Shown piece after piece: positions 1 through 7,448 of a stretch of DNA of 34,411 bases. Position numbers and translations under genes: made by a program. Each line of letters starts with the position of its first letter. Position 1 is the stretch's first letter. Below the pieces are notes generated by a model. The model did not search any database. It worked only from the letters and a program-made list of their open reading frames with translations, and had not been told where the DNA came from. The stretch is from an uncultured Acetatifactor sp. (GTDB taxonomy: Bacteria; Bacillota; Clostridia; Lachnospirales; Lachnospiraceae), in contig CAJUIA010000037.1 in the NCBI GenBank assembly GCA_910586485.1, positions 1 through 34,411 on the forward strand. The letters are read 5' to 3'.

Positions 1-2
1 CG

Positions 3-1019
3 GAGGGTGTTTATGTTCGTCAGGGAGCATCGACAGTTCCGGCAACAGATACTGCTATCTTGAATATGATCAAGGATACCAGTGGTGACAGTTATGAGGC
101 GGCTCGCTCTCTCGATCAGCATCTTACTTTTAATAAAGCTGTCGATTTCTTTAGTAAACGGAAGGTAGAGTTTGGAAGAACTCAGATGCGTTCACTTCAC
201 CTGATTGGCGAAGATGGTATGTACACGAATCTGGCATTTTTGCTGTCTGAACAGTGTACACATATGATCAAACTGGCTGTTTTTGAGGGGAGTAAGAAAT
301 CTATATTCAGGGATCGACAGGAATTGTCGGGTTCCCTTTTAAATCAGATGGAGGAAGCTTTCAATTATATTGATCGTTACAATCGTACCCGTGCAGAATT
401 CTCAGGACTGGACCGGTTAGACATGAGAGATTATCCCACGGAGGCGATCCGTGAGGCACTACTGAATGCAATCGTCCATCGGGACTATTCTTTTAGCGGT
501 GCTACGCTTATCAGTATTTTTGAGGACCGAATTGAATTCGTAACCATTGGTGGTTTGGTGAAGGGTATTGCATTGGATGACGTGATGCTGGGAGTGTCCG
601 CATTGCGCAATCAGCATTTAGCGAATATTTTCTATCGTCTGAGACTGATTGAAGCATATGGCACAGGGATTCTTAAGATCAATGAATGTTACGATAATTA
701 TGCTGTGAAGCCTGTGATCGAAACAACAAGTAATGCTTTTAAGATTACGCTTCCCAATACCAACTTCCATGCAGAAGAACAAAAAGTTCAAAATATCCTT
801 AGAACGGGTGGAGTTACCAGTGCGACAAAAAAGGAAGAACGAATTAATACTGTTTTGGAACTGTGTCGCAGTAAAGGTTTTATTGTTCGTAGTGATGTAG
901 AAATGGAACTTGGTGTGTCCCAATCTACGGCAATTCTGCTTTTGCGAGAGCTAACTGACGAGGGCGTACTGATTAAAAAGGGAAAGACTAAAAACTTGCG
1001 ATACTATGAGAATAAATAA
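3..1019 (+). CDS. AlbA_2 / HATPase_c_4 putative regulator, 5' end cut by window edge
   Basis: The reading frame is open from base 3, so the gene enters from the left and only its C-terminal part is present. The first visible residues (VYVRQGAS) match the end of a Schlafen-type AlbA_2 domain. A GHKL-like ATPase segment follows, with the EAIREALLNAIVHRDYS motif typical of HATPase_c_4 and the glycine loop AYGTGI. The last ~70 residues form a winged-helix region (VLELCRSKGF, SQSTAILLLRELTDEG). Proteins with this layout are usually annotated as putative DNA-binding or ATP-dependent transcriptional regulators; their substrates are generally unknown. The TTG at 60 is not a convincing start because homology continues upstream of it. 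The genes downstream are decayed, so this one may be part of a degenerating accessory island. Confidence 0.8.
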   Translation, partial: EGVYVRQGASTVPATDTAILNMIKDTSGDSYEAARSLDQHLTFNKAVDFFSKRKVEFGRTQMRSLHLIGEDGMYTNLAFLLSEQCTHMIKLAVFEGSKKSIFRDRQELSGSLLNQMEEAFNYIDRYNRTRAEFSGLDRLDMRDYPTEAIREALLNAIVHRDYSFSGATLISIFEDRIEFVTIGGLVKGIALDDVMLGVSALRNQHLANIFYRLRLIEAYGTGILKINECYDNYAVKPVIETTSNAFKITLPNTNFHAEEQKVQNILRTGGVTSATKKEERINTVLELCRSKGFIVRSDVEMELGVSQSTAILLLRELTDEGVLIKKGKTKNLRYYENK

Positions 1020-1035
1020 AGGAACGGTTGAAATT

Positions 1036-1543
1036 ATGCCATTCAAATATGAACGTGAAATTAACCAGTTTCGCACCCAAAATACTTAGGTAAAGATGGA
1101 GGCAAGGATATGCCTGCGTTAAGTGAGATATTTGATAAACGGAAAATTTTCCTTTATCAGAACGAAAGTCTCATCGTACATATAAAATTGGAGATATGGT
1201 TTTAGGGGGTAAGAAGATATATCCTGCTGCTATGGCGCAGGTTCGGGCGGGATGCACAGAGCGAGACCAACACAAAAAGTTTGCGGATATGTTTTATAAT
1301 GTTGTCGGCGTTTCTAAAAGTTTTGATCCAATGTTACCGACTTCGAACAAAAGCAAGCGTGGGGAAATTCGGATTGATGCAGAACTTCTAAAACTGAAAT
1401 ATGGTCAAAAAACACCGGTGTTTTTGAAGGAGAACAGTAAGCATCGTAAGTTTGGCTGCTGGTATTTACGGATTCGGACGAAAAACAAGGTCTATGGTCT
1501 TCTTGAAGGTATAATTAAAATTGAAAAGATGATGTTGTTGTAG
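1036..1543 (+). pseudogene. Frameshifted remnant of an unknown gene
   Basis: Three consecutive pieces in three frames appear to make one decayed gene: 1036-1089 (MPFKYEREINQFRTQ), an overlapping piece at about 1065-1150 (PKYLGKDGGKDMPALSEIF), and a piece at about 1139-1543 (KSHRTYKIGDMVLGGKKIY onward). Each junction is a -1 change of frame. The second junction lies in an A4T4 run at 1143-1150, where single-base indels are common. Joined, the product would be about 165 residues, basic and without membrane segments. I do not recognise the family. The last piece could in principle be translated from ATG 1196 (115 aa), but no good ribosome binding site precedes it. Confidence 0.5.
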
Positions 1544-1605
1544 AAGATTAAAGGAATGCTGCCAGTAAAAATATACGCCTAGGATAAGATATTTGTCTTT
1601 AAAAG

Positions 1606-2008
1606 GTGGATATGCACGATGTGCAGCAGGCCTCTATGGCTTATTTTGACTTTAGCGGAAGGGTGGAAGGTAGAGATTACCTTTCCGAAATTTTATACGG
1701 TGTACCAGGGGGAGAGGGTGCTGGCGGAGGGATGCTTCCTGCGCACCTCGGACGACTGCGTGGCGATCTGCGGCAGCCGCTGGGATAATTACGGCGGCGC
1801 AAGTGACATCATTGTGCGGAATATGGTACTCTGGGCCGATGTGGCCCATCCTATGATGATCGGCACGCACGGAGACTACAGGCATCAGGGAGATATATTG
1901 GAGGATATTGAGATCAGAGACTTCTATCGGGACGGCCGAAAGGCGGAAAGCCTGGAACAGGCCGGCATCACGGTGGGAGAATTTGCAGGGAATGTACGGC
2001 TGAAGTGA
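1606..2008 (+). pseudogene. Beta-helix glycosidase (GH28-like) fragment, deleted and frameshifted
   Basis: The frame starting at 1606/1612 reads AYFDFSGRVE, resembling the N-terminal beta-domain of clostridial beta-helix glycosidases. At about 1661 the sense shifts by +1 to VEITFPKFYTVYQGERV and then jumps to RTSDDCVAICGSRWDNYG and NMVLWADVAHPMMIGTHGD, the core repeat of polygalacturonase-like right-handed beta-helices. Most of a normal 400-700 residue enzyme is missing between and after these parts. It is therefore best read as an internally deleted, frameshifted fossil. The GH28-like call rests on the SDDCVAI-type signature only. Confidence 0.6.
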
Positions 2009-2056
2009 AGGCGTACGCAGGCAGCTGTCTGCTTGTAGATTTCCAGTAAATACCAG

Positions 2057-2085
2057 TTGAATCAAGAACGTGTGTTTGCTACAAT
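2057..2085 (+). promoter_or_regulatory. SigA-type promoter of the Y-family polymerase gene
   Basis: TTGAAT at 2057-2062 and TACAAT at 2080-2085 are separated by exactly 17 bases. The polymerase start codon is 28 bases further on. A LexA-type box lies inside the spacer. Confidence 0.8.
2065..2078 (+). promoter_or_regulatory. LexA/DinR SOS box
   Basis: The sequence AGAACGTGTGTTTG fits the Gram-positive LexA consensus CGAACRNRYGTTYG at 13 of 14 positions; only the first base differs. It sits between the -35 and -10 elements, where LexA binding would block RNA polymerase. The downstream gene is a translesion polymerase, a classic SOS target. Confidence 0.8.
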
Positions 2086-2113
2086 GAACTTACCAAAGGA
2101 GGTGAACACACGT

Positions 2114-3379
2114 TTGAAAGAAATTATTTTTCATATTGACGTGAATTCAGCCTTCCTTTCATGGGAGGCTGTTTATCGTCTGTTTCACAGCGGGGAAACT
2201 CTGGACCTCAGAGAGATTCCTTCCGCCGTGGGCGGGGATATAAGTCTGCGGCATGGCATCATTCTTGCAAAGTCCATTCCCGCAAAGGCATATGGTATCA
2301 AGACCGGGGAGACCATTCCTGAGGCCAGGCGGAAATGTCCCAGTCTGGTACTGGTGCCGCCCAATTACAGCCTGTATGAGCAATGCTCCGCAGCGTTCAT
2401 GGAGATTCTGCGGGAATATTCGGATGTGGTGGAGCAGTACAGCATTGATGAAGCTTTCCTTGACATGACTGCTGCCTGCCATCTGTTTGGAACACCGGAG
2501 AAGACGGCGGCTCAGATAAAGGACCGTATCAGAGAGGAGCTTGGATTTACGGTAAACATCGGGGTATCGTCTAACAAGCTGTTGGCGAAGATGGCATCGG
2601 ACTTTCGGAAGCCTGACCGGGTGCATACGCTGTATCCGGAGGAAATTCCCCAAAAGATGTGGCCCCTTCCGGTATCGGAGCTGTTTTTTGTGGGCCGGGC
2701 TACGGCGAAGAAGCTGTTTGGCCTGGGAATACGCTCTATTGGGGAGCTTGCGGCAGCAGATCCGGCGTGGCTTAAAAGTGTTTTGAAAAAGCATGGGGAA
2801 GTAATATGGGCCTTTGCTAACGGGGTAGATTTGTCTCCGGTGCTGGAGGTTCCCGTACCCAACAAGGGATATGGCAACAGCACCACGCTGCCTCATGATG
2901 TGACGGACAGGGAGGAAGCGGACAGGGTACTGCTGGCGCTTTCGGAGACTGTGGCCGCCAGACTTCGTGCAGACCATGTACAGGCGGAAATCGTGTCCGT
3001 GGGGATCAAGTACTCTGATTTGTCCTATGTGTCCCACCAGAAGGTGCTGAATACATCCACGGACATAACCGTAGAGATCTGCGGTGCTGCCAGGGAGCTG
3101 TTTGCGGAGCGGTGGAATCACAGGCCGGTGCGGCTTTTGGGAGTCCATGCCGGGCGGGTGCGGCGAGGTGATTTTTCAAGGCAGATGAGCTTTTTGGATG
3201 AAGCGGATTACGGGAAGCTGGCGGCGTTGGACAGGACAGTGGATGCCGTCAGGGAGCGATACGGATGTGATGCCGTGATGCTGGCGGCCTTCCTGAATCA
3301 GCCCATCCATCATATGAGCGGGGGCATTCAACGCAGCCAGGCTGGGGTGAAAGAAAAGAAAGCGGTTGACCATGTATGA
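2114..3379 (+). CDS. Y-family translesion DNA polymerase (DinB/UmuC superfamily)
   Basis: Predicted error-prone polymerase that copies past damaged bases. The palm signature IDVNSAF gives metal ligand D9 and steric-gate F14, and YSIDEAF gives D112 and E113. The little-finger region follows and a fairly long tail ends the protein (421 aa). I choose the TTG at 2114 because AAAGGAGGTG at 2095-2104 is ideally spaced from it and because HIDVNSAF normally lies within the first dozen residues; the in-frame TTG at 2057 falls inside the promoter. The SOS box upstream predicts induction by DNA damage through LexA. A small gene follows 32 bases later, probably in the same transcript. The protein could be called Pol IV-like or UmuC-like, and the two cannot be separated here. 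Confidence 0.93.
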   Translation: MKEIIFHIDVNSAFLSWEAVYRLFHSGETLDLREIPSAVGGDISLRHGIILAKSIPAKAYGIKTGETIPEARRKCPSLVLVPPNYSLYEQCSAAFMEILREYSDVVEQYSIDEAFLDMTAACHLFGTPEKTAAQIKDRIREELGFTVNIGVSSNKLLAKMASDFRKPDRVHTLYPEEIPQKMWPLPVSELFFVGRATAKKLFGLGIRSIGELAAADPAWLKSVLKKHGEVIWAFANGVDLSPVLEVPVPNKGYGNSTTLPHDVTDREEADRVLLALSETVAARLRADHVQAEIVSVGIKYSDLSYVSHQKVLNTSTDITVEICGAARELFAERWNHRPVRLLGVHAGRVRRGDFSRQMSFLDEADYGKLAALDRTVDAVRERYGCDAVMLAAFLNQPIHHMSGGIQRSQAGVKEKKAVDHV

Positions 3380-3411
3380 TAAGGCTGTAGCTTTGTAAGG
3401 AGGGAATTCTT

Positions 3412-3723
3412 ATGGCATTCGGGGCAGGCACGGGTTTTCGGGCGGCGGATGCAGGAACTGTCAGGGGGGAGCAGAAGGAGGCTGCCTGTGAGTGCTGGTT
3501 TACCAGCACCGGAAAATTAACGCCGTTGATGCTTAAGGTAAAGGATGAGGACGGGGAAATTCGGGTGATTAAGGAGATTACGGTGCATTCCAGGGAGATG
3601 AAAAGATATGCCGGAAGCCCTTCTCTGGAGTTTGACTGTACTTTACGGCTGGGGGAGCAGGAGGTGAGGGCAATGCTTATTTATTATATGACGCAGAGCC
3701 GCTGGGTCTTGAATTTCAGGTAG
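3412..3723 (+). CDS. Small conserved-looking protein downstream of the Y-family polymerase
   Basis: 103-residue soluble protein with a strong ribosome binding site (AAGGAGGG) before ATG 3412. It has alternating beta-like stretches (CECWFTSTGKLTPLMLKVKDEDGE, TVHSREMKRYAGSPSLEFDC, QEVRAMLIYYMTQSRWVLNF) and no signal peptide or membrane segment. I do not recognise the family. Its position 32 bases after the polymerase, on the same strand and without a visible terminator between, suggests co-transcription and SOS control. Many Firmicutes Y-family polymerase genes have a small partner such as a YolD-like protein; this sequence does not obviously match YolD. Its last 8 bases overlap the stop end of the convergent peptidase gene. 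Confidence 0.75.
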   Translation: MAFGAGTGFRAADAGTVRGEQKEAACECWFTSTGKLTPLMLKVKDEDGEIRVIKEITVHSREMKRYAGSPSLEFDCTLRLGEQEVRAMLIYYMTQSRWVLNFR

Positions 3724-4300
3724 GCGCAGGTGCGGCTGCCTGCCCGCCGATGATTTCCATTCCGTCCGGTAAATCCCGGATCAGCAGGGCACAGGTGTTG
3801 GTGAGCTGTATATGCTCCTTTAAGGGGGAGCGCAGCTTGCCTCTTTTCTCCCCTGTGGCGCAGTGGACATCCAGCGTTGTGTCAAGCAGGCCCAGATTGT
3901 TTTTTAAGTTATTGGCAAAAATAAGGCTTCCGGCGCTTACGCCGATTACAAGGCCGTCGTTCCGGATATATTCCTTCAAGGATTGGTTAAATTCGGTGGC
4001 ATTGATTCTTTCCAGCAGATATTCGGTACTGCCGCCGCAGAGATACACCAGGTCATATTGCTGCAGCTTGGATGTGTCCATACCGGTGTGTAAATCATAT
4101 ACCCTGATGTTTGCTGAGGGGATGCCGCATTTCAACAGATCATTCATACATTTTGGCAGCACTGCGATGGCGTCCGCATCTACTGCCGCCGTAGGTATGA
4201 ACAGCGCCCTGATCAAAGACATTTCCTTACCTGCCAAATCCATAAAGCATTTTTTTATTTCCTCTGTTTCCAATCCTGCCGATGTTAATAATACTCTCAT
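3716..4300 (-). CDS. Peptidase S51-like (type 1 glutamine amidotransferase-like) protein
   Basis: 194-residue cytoplasmic protein related to dipeptidase E / cyanophycinase-type serine hydrolases. The nucleophile elbow is IGVSAGS with S122, preceded by the oxyanion-side motif YLCGGST; a candidate catalytic histidine is H146 in LDVHCATG. The family hydrolyses peptides, often with N-terminal Asp, but many members have unknown substrates. ATG 4300 is preferred because GGGAGGA lies just upstream; an in-frame ATG at 4324 would add 8 residues. It follows the XRE regulator gene by 85 bases on the same strand. That gap contains two small hairpins, GACGC/GCGTC and GCCGC/GCGGC, which could act in the mRNA. 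Confidence 0.85.
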   Translation of the reverse strand: MRVLLTSAGLETEEIKKCFMDLAGKEMSLIRALFIPTAAVDADAIAVLPKCMNDLLKCGIPSANIRVYDLHTGMDTSKLQQYDLVYLCGGSTEYLLERINATEFNQSLKEYIRNDGLVIGVSAGSLIFANNLKNNLGLLDTTLDVHCATGEKRGKLRSPLKEHIQLTNTCALLIRDLPDGMEIIGGQAAAPAPT

Positions 4301-4385
4301 ATTTCCTCCCATTCCGCCGCGCAAGCGGCATCTAAATCTGCGGGAACTTTGGGACGCGCAGCGTCACAAATTCCAAGATTAAAAT

Positions 4386-5000
4386 TTATTCCGGCCAATT
4401 CATTTGTTCGTCTGTAATCCCCATGCTTCGGCATTCGGCGCACACAGATTCTTTTTCTGCCGGATTTCCGATATTGTACTTTAAAATCTTATCCTTAAAA
4501 ACAATGTATTTTACCTGCTCCGCTTTAAAATCAACAAACCAGTTTCCGCCCTCGCCGCCGGCTGACATGACTTTGGCGATGCGCTCCGGAAAATCGGCCG
4601 CAGTGCTTGTAAAAAATAGTGCGGTCCAATATTTGGGCTTTCCGCCGGTGTTCCACAATTCGATTTTGTGGACGCGAAGGAAATCAAGGATCGTATCATC
4701 CGACAGGCTTTCCTTAATCAGGATGCCCTCAAAGATTCCCTGTTTTTTGCCCTGAATTGCGTTATTACCGCAGGCGGGAACGGTTTTCGCCTCCCCTAAG
4801 GTCAGCTCGTCCTTTAACAAAACATCCATGGACACATGAAATGTCTTTCCCAGGAGCAGCAGCTTTTCCGTTTCCGGCAATGCAATGTCAGCCTCCCATT
4901 TGGAGATGGACTGCCGGCTGACGCCGCATATGGCTGCCAGCTCTTCCTGAGTCATGCCGCCGGATTTTCTGAGTTCCGTTATTTTTTCTGATAATTTCAT
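4386..5000 (-). CDS. XRE-family transcriptional regulator
   Basis: 204-residue regulator. Residues 3-56 form a classical HTH_3 domain (ITELRKSGGMTQEELAAICGVSRQSISKWE), after which a linker leads to a C-terminal region of unknown family containing a possible Cys pair (CAEC). The ATG at 5000 is chosen because GGAGG lies 8 bases upstream and the HTH begins at once; an ATG at 5048 would add an unrelated 16-residue leader. On the minus strand a TATAAT -10 element is present at 5107-5112. The S51-type peptidase gene lies downstream and may share the transcript. The ligand or signal is not evident. Confidence 0.88.
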   Translation of the reverse strand: MKLSEKITELRKSGGMTQEELAAICGVSRQSISKWEADIALPETEKLLLLGKTFHVSMDVLLKDELTLGEAKTVPACGNNAIQGKKQGIFEGILIKESLSDDTILDFLRVHKIELWNTGGKPKYWTALFFTSTAADFPERIAKVMSAGGEGGNWFVDFKAEQVKYIVFKDKILKYNIGNPAEKESVCAECRSMGITDEQMNWPE

Positions 5001-5106
5001 GGTAACAGCCTCCGGTTTATGGCTTACAGGGGAAAGCCGGTGCTGCAAGCCGAGTATTCTGCAAATTGAGCGTTCCGCAAATGTCCGCTATGTCTGCTCA
5101 GCCTGT

Positions 5107-5112
5107 ATTATA
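5107..5112 (-). promoter_or_regulatory. -10 element of the XRE regulator gene
   Basis: A perfect TATAAT reads on the minus strand 107 bases upstream of the XRE start. No strong -35 is visible 17-18 bases upstream. GCAAAT occurs at about 5060 and 5074 and its complement at about 5128, which could be binding half-sites. Confidence 0.45.
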
Positions 5113-5167
5113 CACAAAAATAAGGCGATTTGCCACCAACGGAGGGGTGCTTTTCTGCAACTTTTGG

Positions 5168-5196
5168 TTGCCGGTTTCAGGATCTTTCAGTAGAAT
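5168..5196 (+). promoter_or_regulatory. Promoter of the GNAT-MarR-FMN gene run
   Basis: TTGCCG at 5168-5173 and TAGAAT at 5191-5196 are 17 bases apart. AGGAGGG follows at 5203-5209 and the ATG is at 5218. The leader is short. Confidence 0.6.
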
Positions 5197-5217
5197 AAGA
5201 TCAGGAGGGAGCAATTC

Positions 5218-5793
5218 ATGATTTACCTGGAAACGGAGCGTCTTATTTTAAGAGATTATAATGAAACTGATTTTGAGCAGTATTTTTGCTTGAAGTCGGA
5301 TCCCCAAACCATGTATTATCTGCAGGATATACAATTATATACCCAAGAAGAGGCCGGTGAAGACTTTCGCAAGGTGCTGGAGGACAGTAAAAGGCCTGAC
5401 AGGAAATTTTATTTCCTGCATATGGAATTAAAGGGGTCACACGAGCAGATCGGGAGTGTGGGGTATACGGTAGTCAGTAAGACGCCCGTGGGAAAGCTGG
5501 TGGGCACAGGGTATTTTACATATCCGAAGTTTTGGGGGAAAGGCTATACCACGGAAGCACTGCAGCGGGTTTTGGAGTTTGCGTTTTCCGAGGATAATGT
5601 ATACAGGGTGTCAACAGGTTGTCTGGCTGAGAATGCGGGCTCCGAGAGAGTAATGCAGAAATGTGGTATGATCCGGGAAGCAGAGCATATTGATTACGAA
5701 TGGCATGACGGGAAAATGAAAACAAGACTGGAATATCGGCTGCTGAAAGCAGAGTGGAAGCAGAAAAAGGAAGAAAGAGCGGGAAGGTATTGA
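5218..5793 (+). CDS. GNAT family N-acetyltransferase (RimJ/RimL type)
   Basis: 191-residue cytoplasmic acetyltransferase of the Acetyltransf_3 group. The start LETERLILRDYNETDF is the standard N-terminus of this family. The acetyl-CoA binding core reads YPKFWGKGYTTEALQRVLEFAF, a GKGYxTEA signature, and is followed by the SGCLAENAGSERVMQKCG-type motif near residue 145. These proteins acetylate protein N-termini or small amine substrates; the substrate here is unknown. Start supported by AGGAGGG 8 bases upstream. A MarR regulator gene begins 44 bases downstream and probably belongs to the same transcript. Confidence 0.9.
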   Translation: MIYLETERLILRDYNETDFEQYFCLKSDPQTMYYLQDIQLYTQEEAGEDFRKVLEDSKRPDRKFYFLHMELKGSHEQIGSVGYTVVSKTPVGKLVGTGYFTYPKFWGKGYTTEALQRVLEFAFSEDNVYRVSTGCLAENAGSERVMQKCGMIREAEHIDYEWHDGKMKTRLEYRLLKAEWKQKKEERAGRY

Positions 5794-5837
5794 CATATTT
5801 AATACTATATGGTACTGTTCTTTATAGGAGTAAGCGG

Positions 5838-6281
5838 ATGATTGAGACAAGAGGCGGATTTTTAATTTCCCAGATCAAGCAGATTCAGGGAAGGATCTTT
5901 GGCAGATTGCTGACGGATGCCGGTATTGACGAATTTAACGGTGCCCAGGGGCATATTCTCTATGTTTTATGGCAGGAGGATAATCTGCCCATCGTGGAGC
6001 TGGGCAGAAGAACGGGGCTGGCAAAGACAACCCTGACTGGTATGCTTGACCGCATGGAATGCCAGGGGCATATTATAAGATGCTATGACGTAAAAGACCG
6101 CCGGCAAATCCGCATCCGCCTTACGGACAGTGCGCGCAGGCTGGAAAATAAATATAATCAGGTCTCCGATGAAATGAGCCGCCTGTTTTATAAGGGCTTT
6201 ACGGACGACGAGATTTTGAAGCTGGACGCAGGACTGGAGAAAATCCTGAAAAATCTGGAAGAGGAGGAAAGAAAAACATGA
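5838..6281 (+). CDS. MarR-family transcriptional regulator
   Basis: 147-residue winged-helix regulator. The DNA-binding core runs from about residue 30 to 100: HILYVLWQEDNLPIVELGRRTG, then the recognition helix AKTTLTGMLDRMECQGHI, then the wing KDRRQIRIRLTD. Flanking helices form the usual dimer interface. ATG 5838 is preferred because AGGAG lies 7 bases upstream and the first helix begins there; the frame is also open further upstream into the acetyltransferase gene. Its stop overlaps the start of the FMN-protein gene (ATGA at 6278), showing translational coupling. It probably regulates its own operon, perhaps responding to a small aromatic or oxidised ligand as many MarR proteins do. Confidence 0.9.
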   Translation: MIETRGGFLISQIKQIQGRIFGRLLTDAGIDEFNGAQGHILYVLWQEDNLPIVELGRRTGLAKTTLTGMLDRMECQGHIIRCYDVKDRRQIRIRLTDSARRLENKYNQVSDEMSRLFYKGFTDDEILKLDAGLEKILKNLEEEERKT

Positions 6282-6739
6282 CACTGAAGGAAATTGACAG
6301 GCTGGTAAAGGAATCGGAATTTGCCAGTATCGGCTTTTGGGACGGGGAGGGGAATCCGGGTATCAGAAGGGTGTTCAGCACCTGGCACAAAGGATTGGGC
6401 GGACACCTGATTTCAACCAATACTTCATCCCTGCATACGCAGGCAATGATGCAAAATAATAAGGCCTGCCTGTATTTTGATAATTGTCGGACCTTCGAGG
6501 GAGTGTGTTTTACCGGAACGGTGATCGTACACCTTGATCACGAATATAAAGCAATGATATGGAATGAGGGTGATGAGAAGTACTATCCCAAGGGAGTAGA
6601 TGATGAAGATTACTGCGTGATTGAGTTTCAGGCTGATTACGGGCGCTATTACAGGTGTGACGGGATCGGCGATATTTCTGCCAAAGAGCTGGCGGAATTT
6701 GATGAAGGGGCTGAATTTATAAATTATGCCAGAAGTTAA
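6278..6739 (+). CDS. Pyridoxamine 5'-phosphate oxidase-family (FMN-binding) protein
   Basis: 153-residue protein with the split-barrel FMN-binding fold: SEFASIGFWDGEGNPGIRRVFS near the start, GGHLISTNTSSLHTQAMMQNNKACLYFDN in the middle and CFTGTVIVHLD after it. Such small members act as flavin- or haem-binding reductases rather than true pyridoxamine phosphate oxidases. The start codon overlaps the MarR stop by 4 bases, so the two are translated together. After its TAA the same frame continues with a recognisable VOC-family tail (6740-6805), suggesting that a deletion brought an unrelated gene end next to it. Confidence 0.85.
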   Translation: MTLKEIDRLVKESEFASIGFWDGEGNPGIRRVFSTWHKGLGGHLISTNTSSLHTQAMMQNNKACLYFDNCRTFEGVCFTGTVIVHLDHEYKAMIWNEGDEKYYPKGVDDEDYCVIEFQADYGRYYRCDGIGDISAKELAEFDEGAEFINYARS

Positions 6740-6805
6740 AAGCGTGCCCTTTCATTTTGCGATTTGGACGGAAATAAAATAGAAATCTGGGAAGACTATG
6801 CGTAA
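6740..6805 (+). pseudogene. 3' fossil of a VOC (glyoxalase/bleomycin resistance) gene
   Basis: Directly after the FMN-protein stop the same frame reads LSFCDLDGNKIEIWEDYA and then a stop. The DLDGNKIEIWE string is the usual C-terminal strand of VOC-superfamily proteins (F-x-DPDGNxIEI). Only about 20 codons remain and they have no start of their own, so this is a gene end left by deletion. Confidence 0.55.
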
Positions 6806-6825
6806 AAGCGAGAGGAAAGGGCGGC

Positions 6826-7434
6826 ATGTGCGGAAGATATTATATTGACGACGATACGGCGAAGGAGATCGAGAAGCTGGTCAGGCAGGCGGATGAAAAG
6901 CTGCGTGGGGCATTGCCCTGTGAGATGGAGATAAAGGCAAAGGATATTCATCCGTCAGAAAAGGCTCCGATCCTGGTTTCATCCGATTCCGGCCCGGAGT
7001 GCCGGTGGCAGAAGTGGGGATTTTTGGGATTTCAGAAGGGCAGGGTTATTTTCAATGCCCGGTGCGAGTCTGCCACGGAAAAGCCTATGTTTCGGGAGGC
7101 CGTCCTGCACCGCAGGGCGGTGATTCCGGCGGCCTGGTTTTATGAATGGGACCGCAGAAAACAGAAGCATACCTTTTTCAGGAAGGGCAAAGAGGCGCTG
7201 TTTATGGCCGGATGCTGCAGAAGCTATGAGGATGGGGACAGGTTTGTGATCCTGACAACTCAGGCAAATGATTCCATGAAGCCTGTTCATGACCGTATGC
7301 CCCTGATTCTGGAGCGGGCGGAGGTCGCAGACTGGCTTTTTGAGGATGCCGCGATGATAGAGCTTTTGCATAAAGCCCCGCCTTTGCTGGAGTGCAGGTC
7401 AGAATATGAACAAATGAGCCTGCCCGGCATTTGA
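6826..7434 (+). CDS. SOS response-associated peptidase (SRAP; YedK/HMCES family)
   Basis: 202-residue protein that, by family, forms a thiazolidine crosslink with abasic sites in single-stranded DNA and shields them. All key positions are present: C2 directly after the initiator Met (MCGRY), N77 and R79 in FNARCES, E107 in AAWFYEW, and H155 in VHDRMPLIL. Length is typical. An RBS-like GAGAGGAAAGGG precedes the ATG. It lies on the same strand as the SOS-controlled polymerase 3.4 kb upstream, but I saw no LexA box in front of it. It converges on the Crp/Fnr-type gene with only 14 bases between. Confidence 0.93.
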   Translation: MCGRYYIDDDTAKEIEKLVRQADEKLRGALPCEMEIKAKDIHPSEKAPILVSSDSGPECRWQKWGFLGFQKGRVIFNARCESATEKPMFREAVLHRRAVIPAAWFYEWDRRKQKHTFFRKGKEALFMAGCCRSYEDGDRFVILTTQANDSMKPVHDRMPLILERAEVADWLFEDAAMIELLHKAPPLLECRSEYEQMSLPGI

Positions 7435-7448
7435 GGGAAGCCGTATTT

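Noticed and set aside
1140..1155. Programmed -1 ribosomal frameshift at the A4T4 run
   Set aside because: The codon phase does not give an X-XXY-YYZ heptamer, and a second unrelated shift occurs 80 bases earlier, so decay is more likely.
2159..3148. A 329-codon open frame antisense to the Y-family polymerase
   Set aside because: It has no recognisable domain or ribosome binding site and mirrors a well-supported gene.
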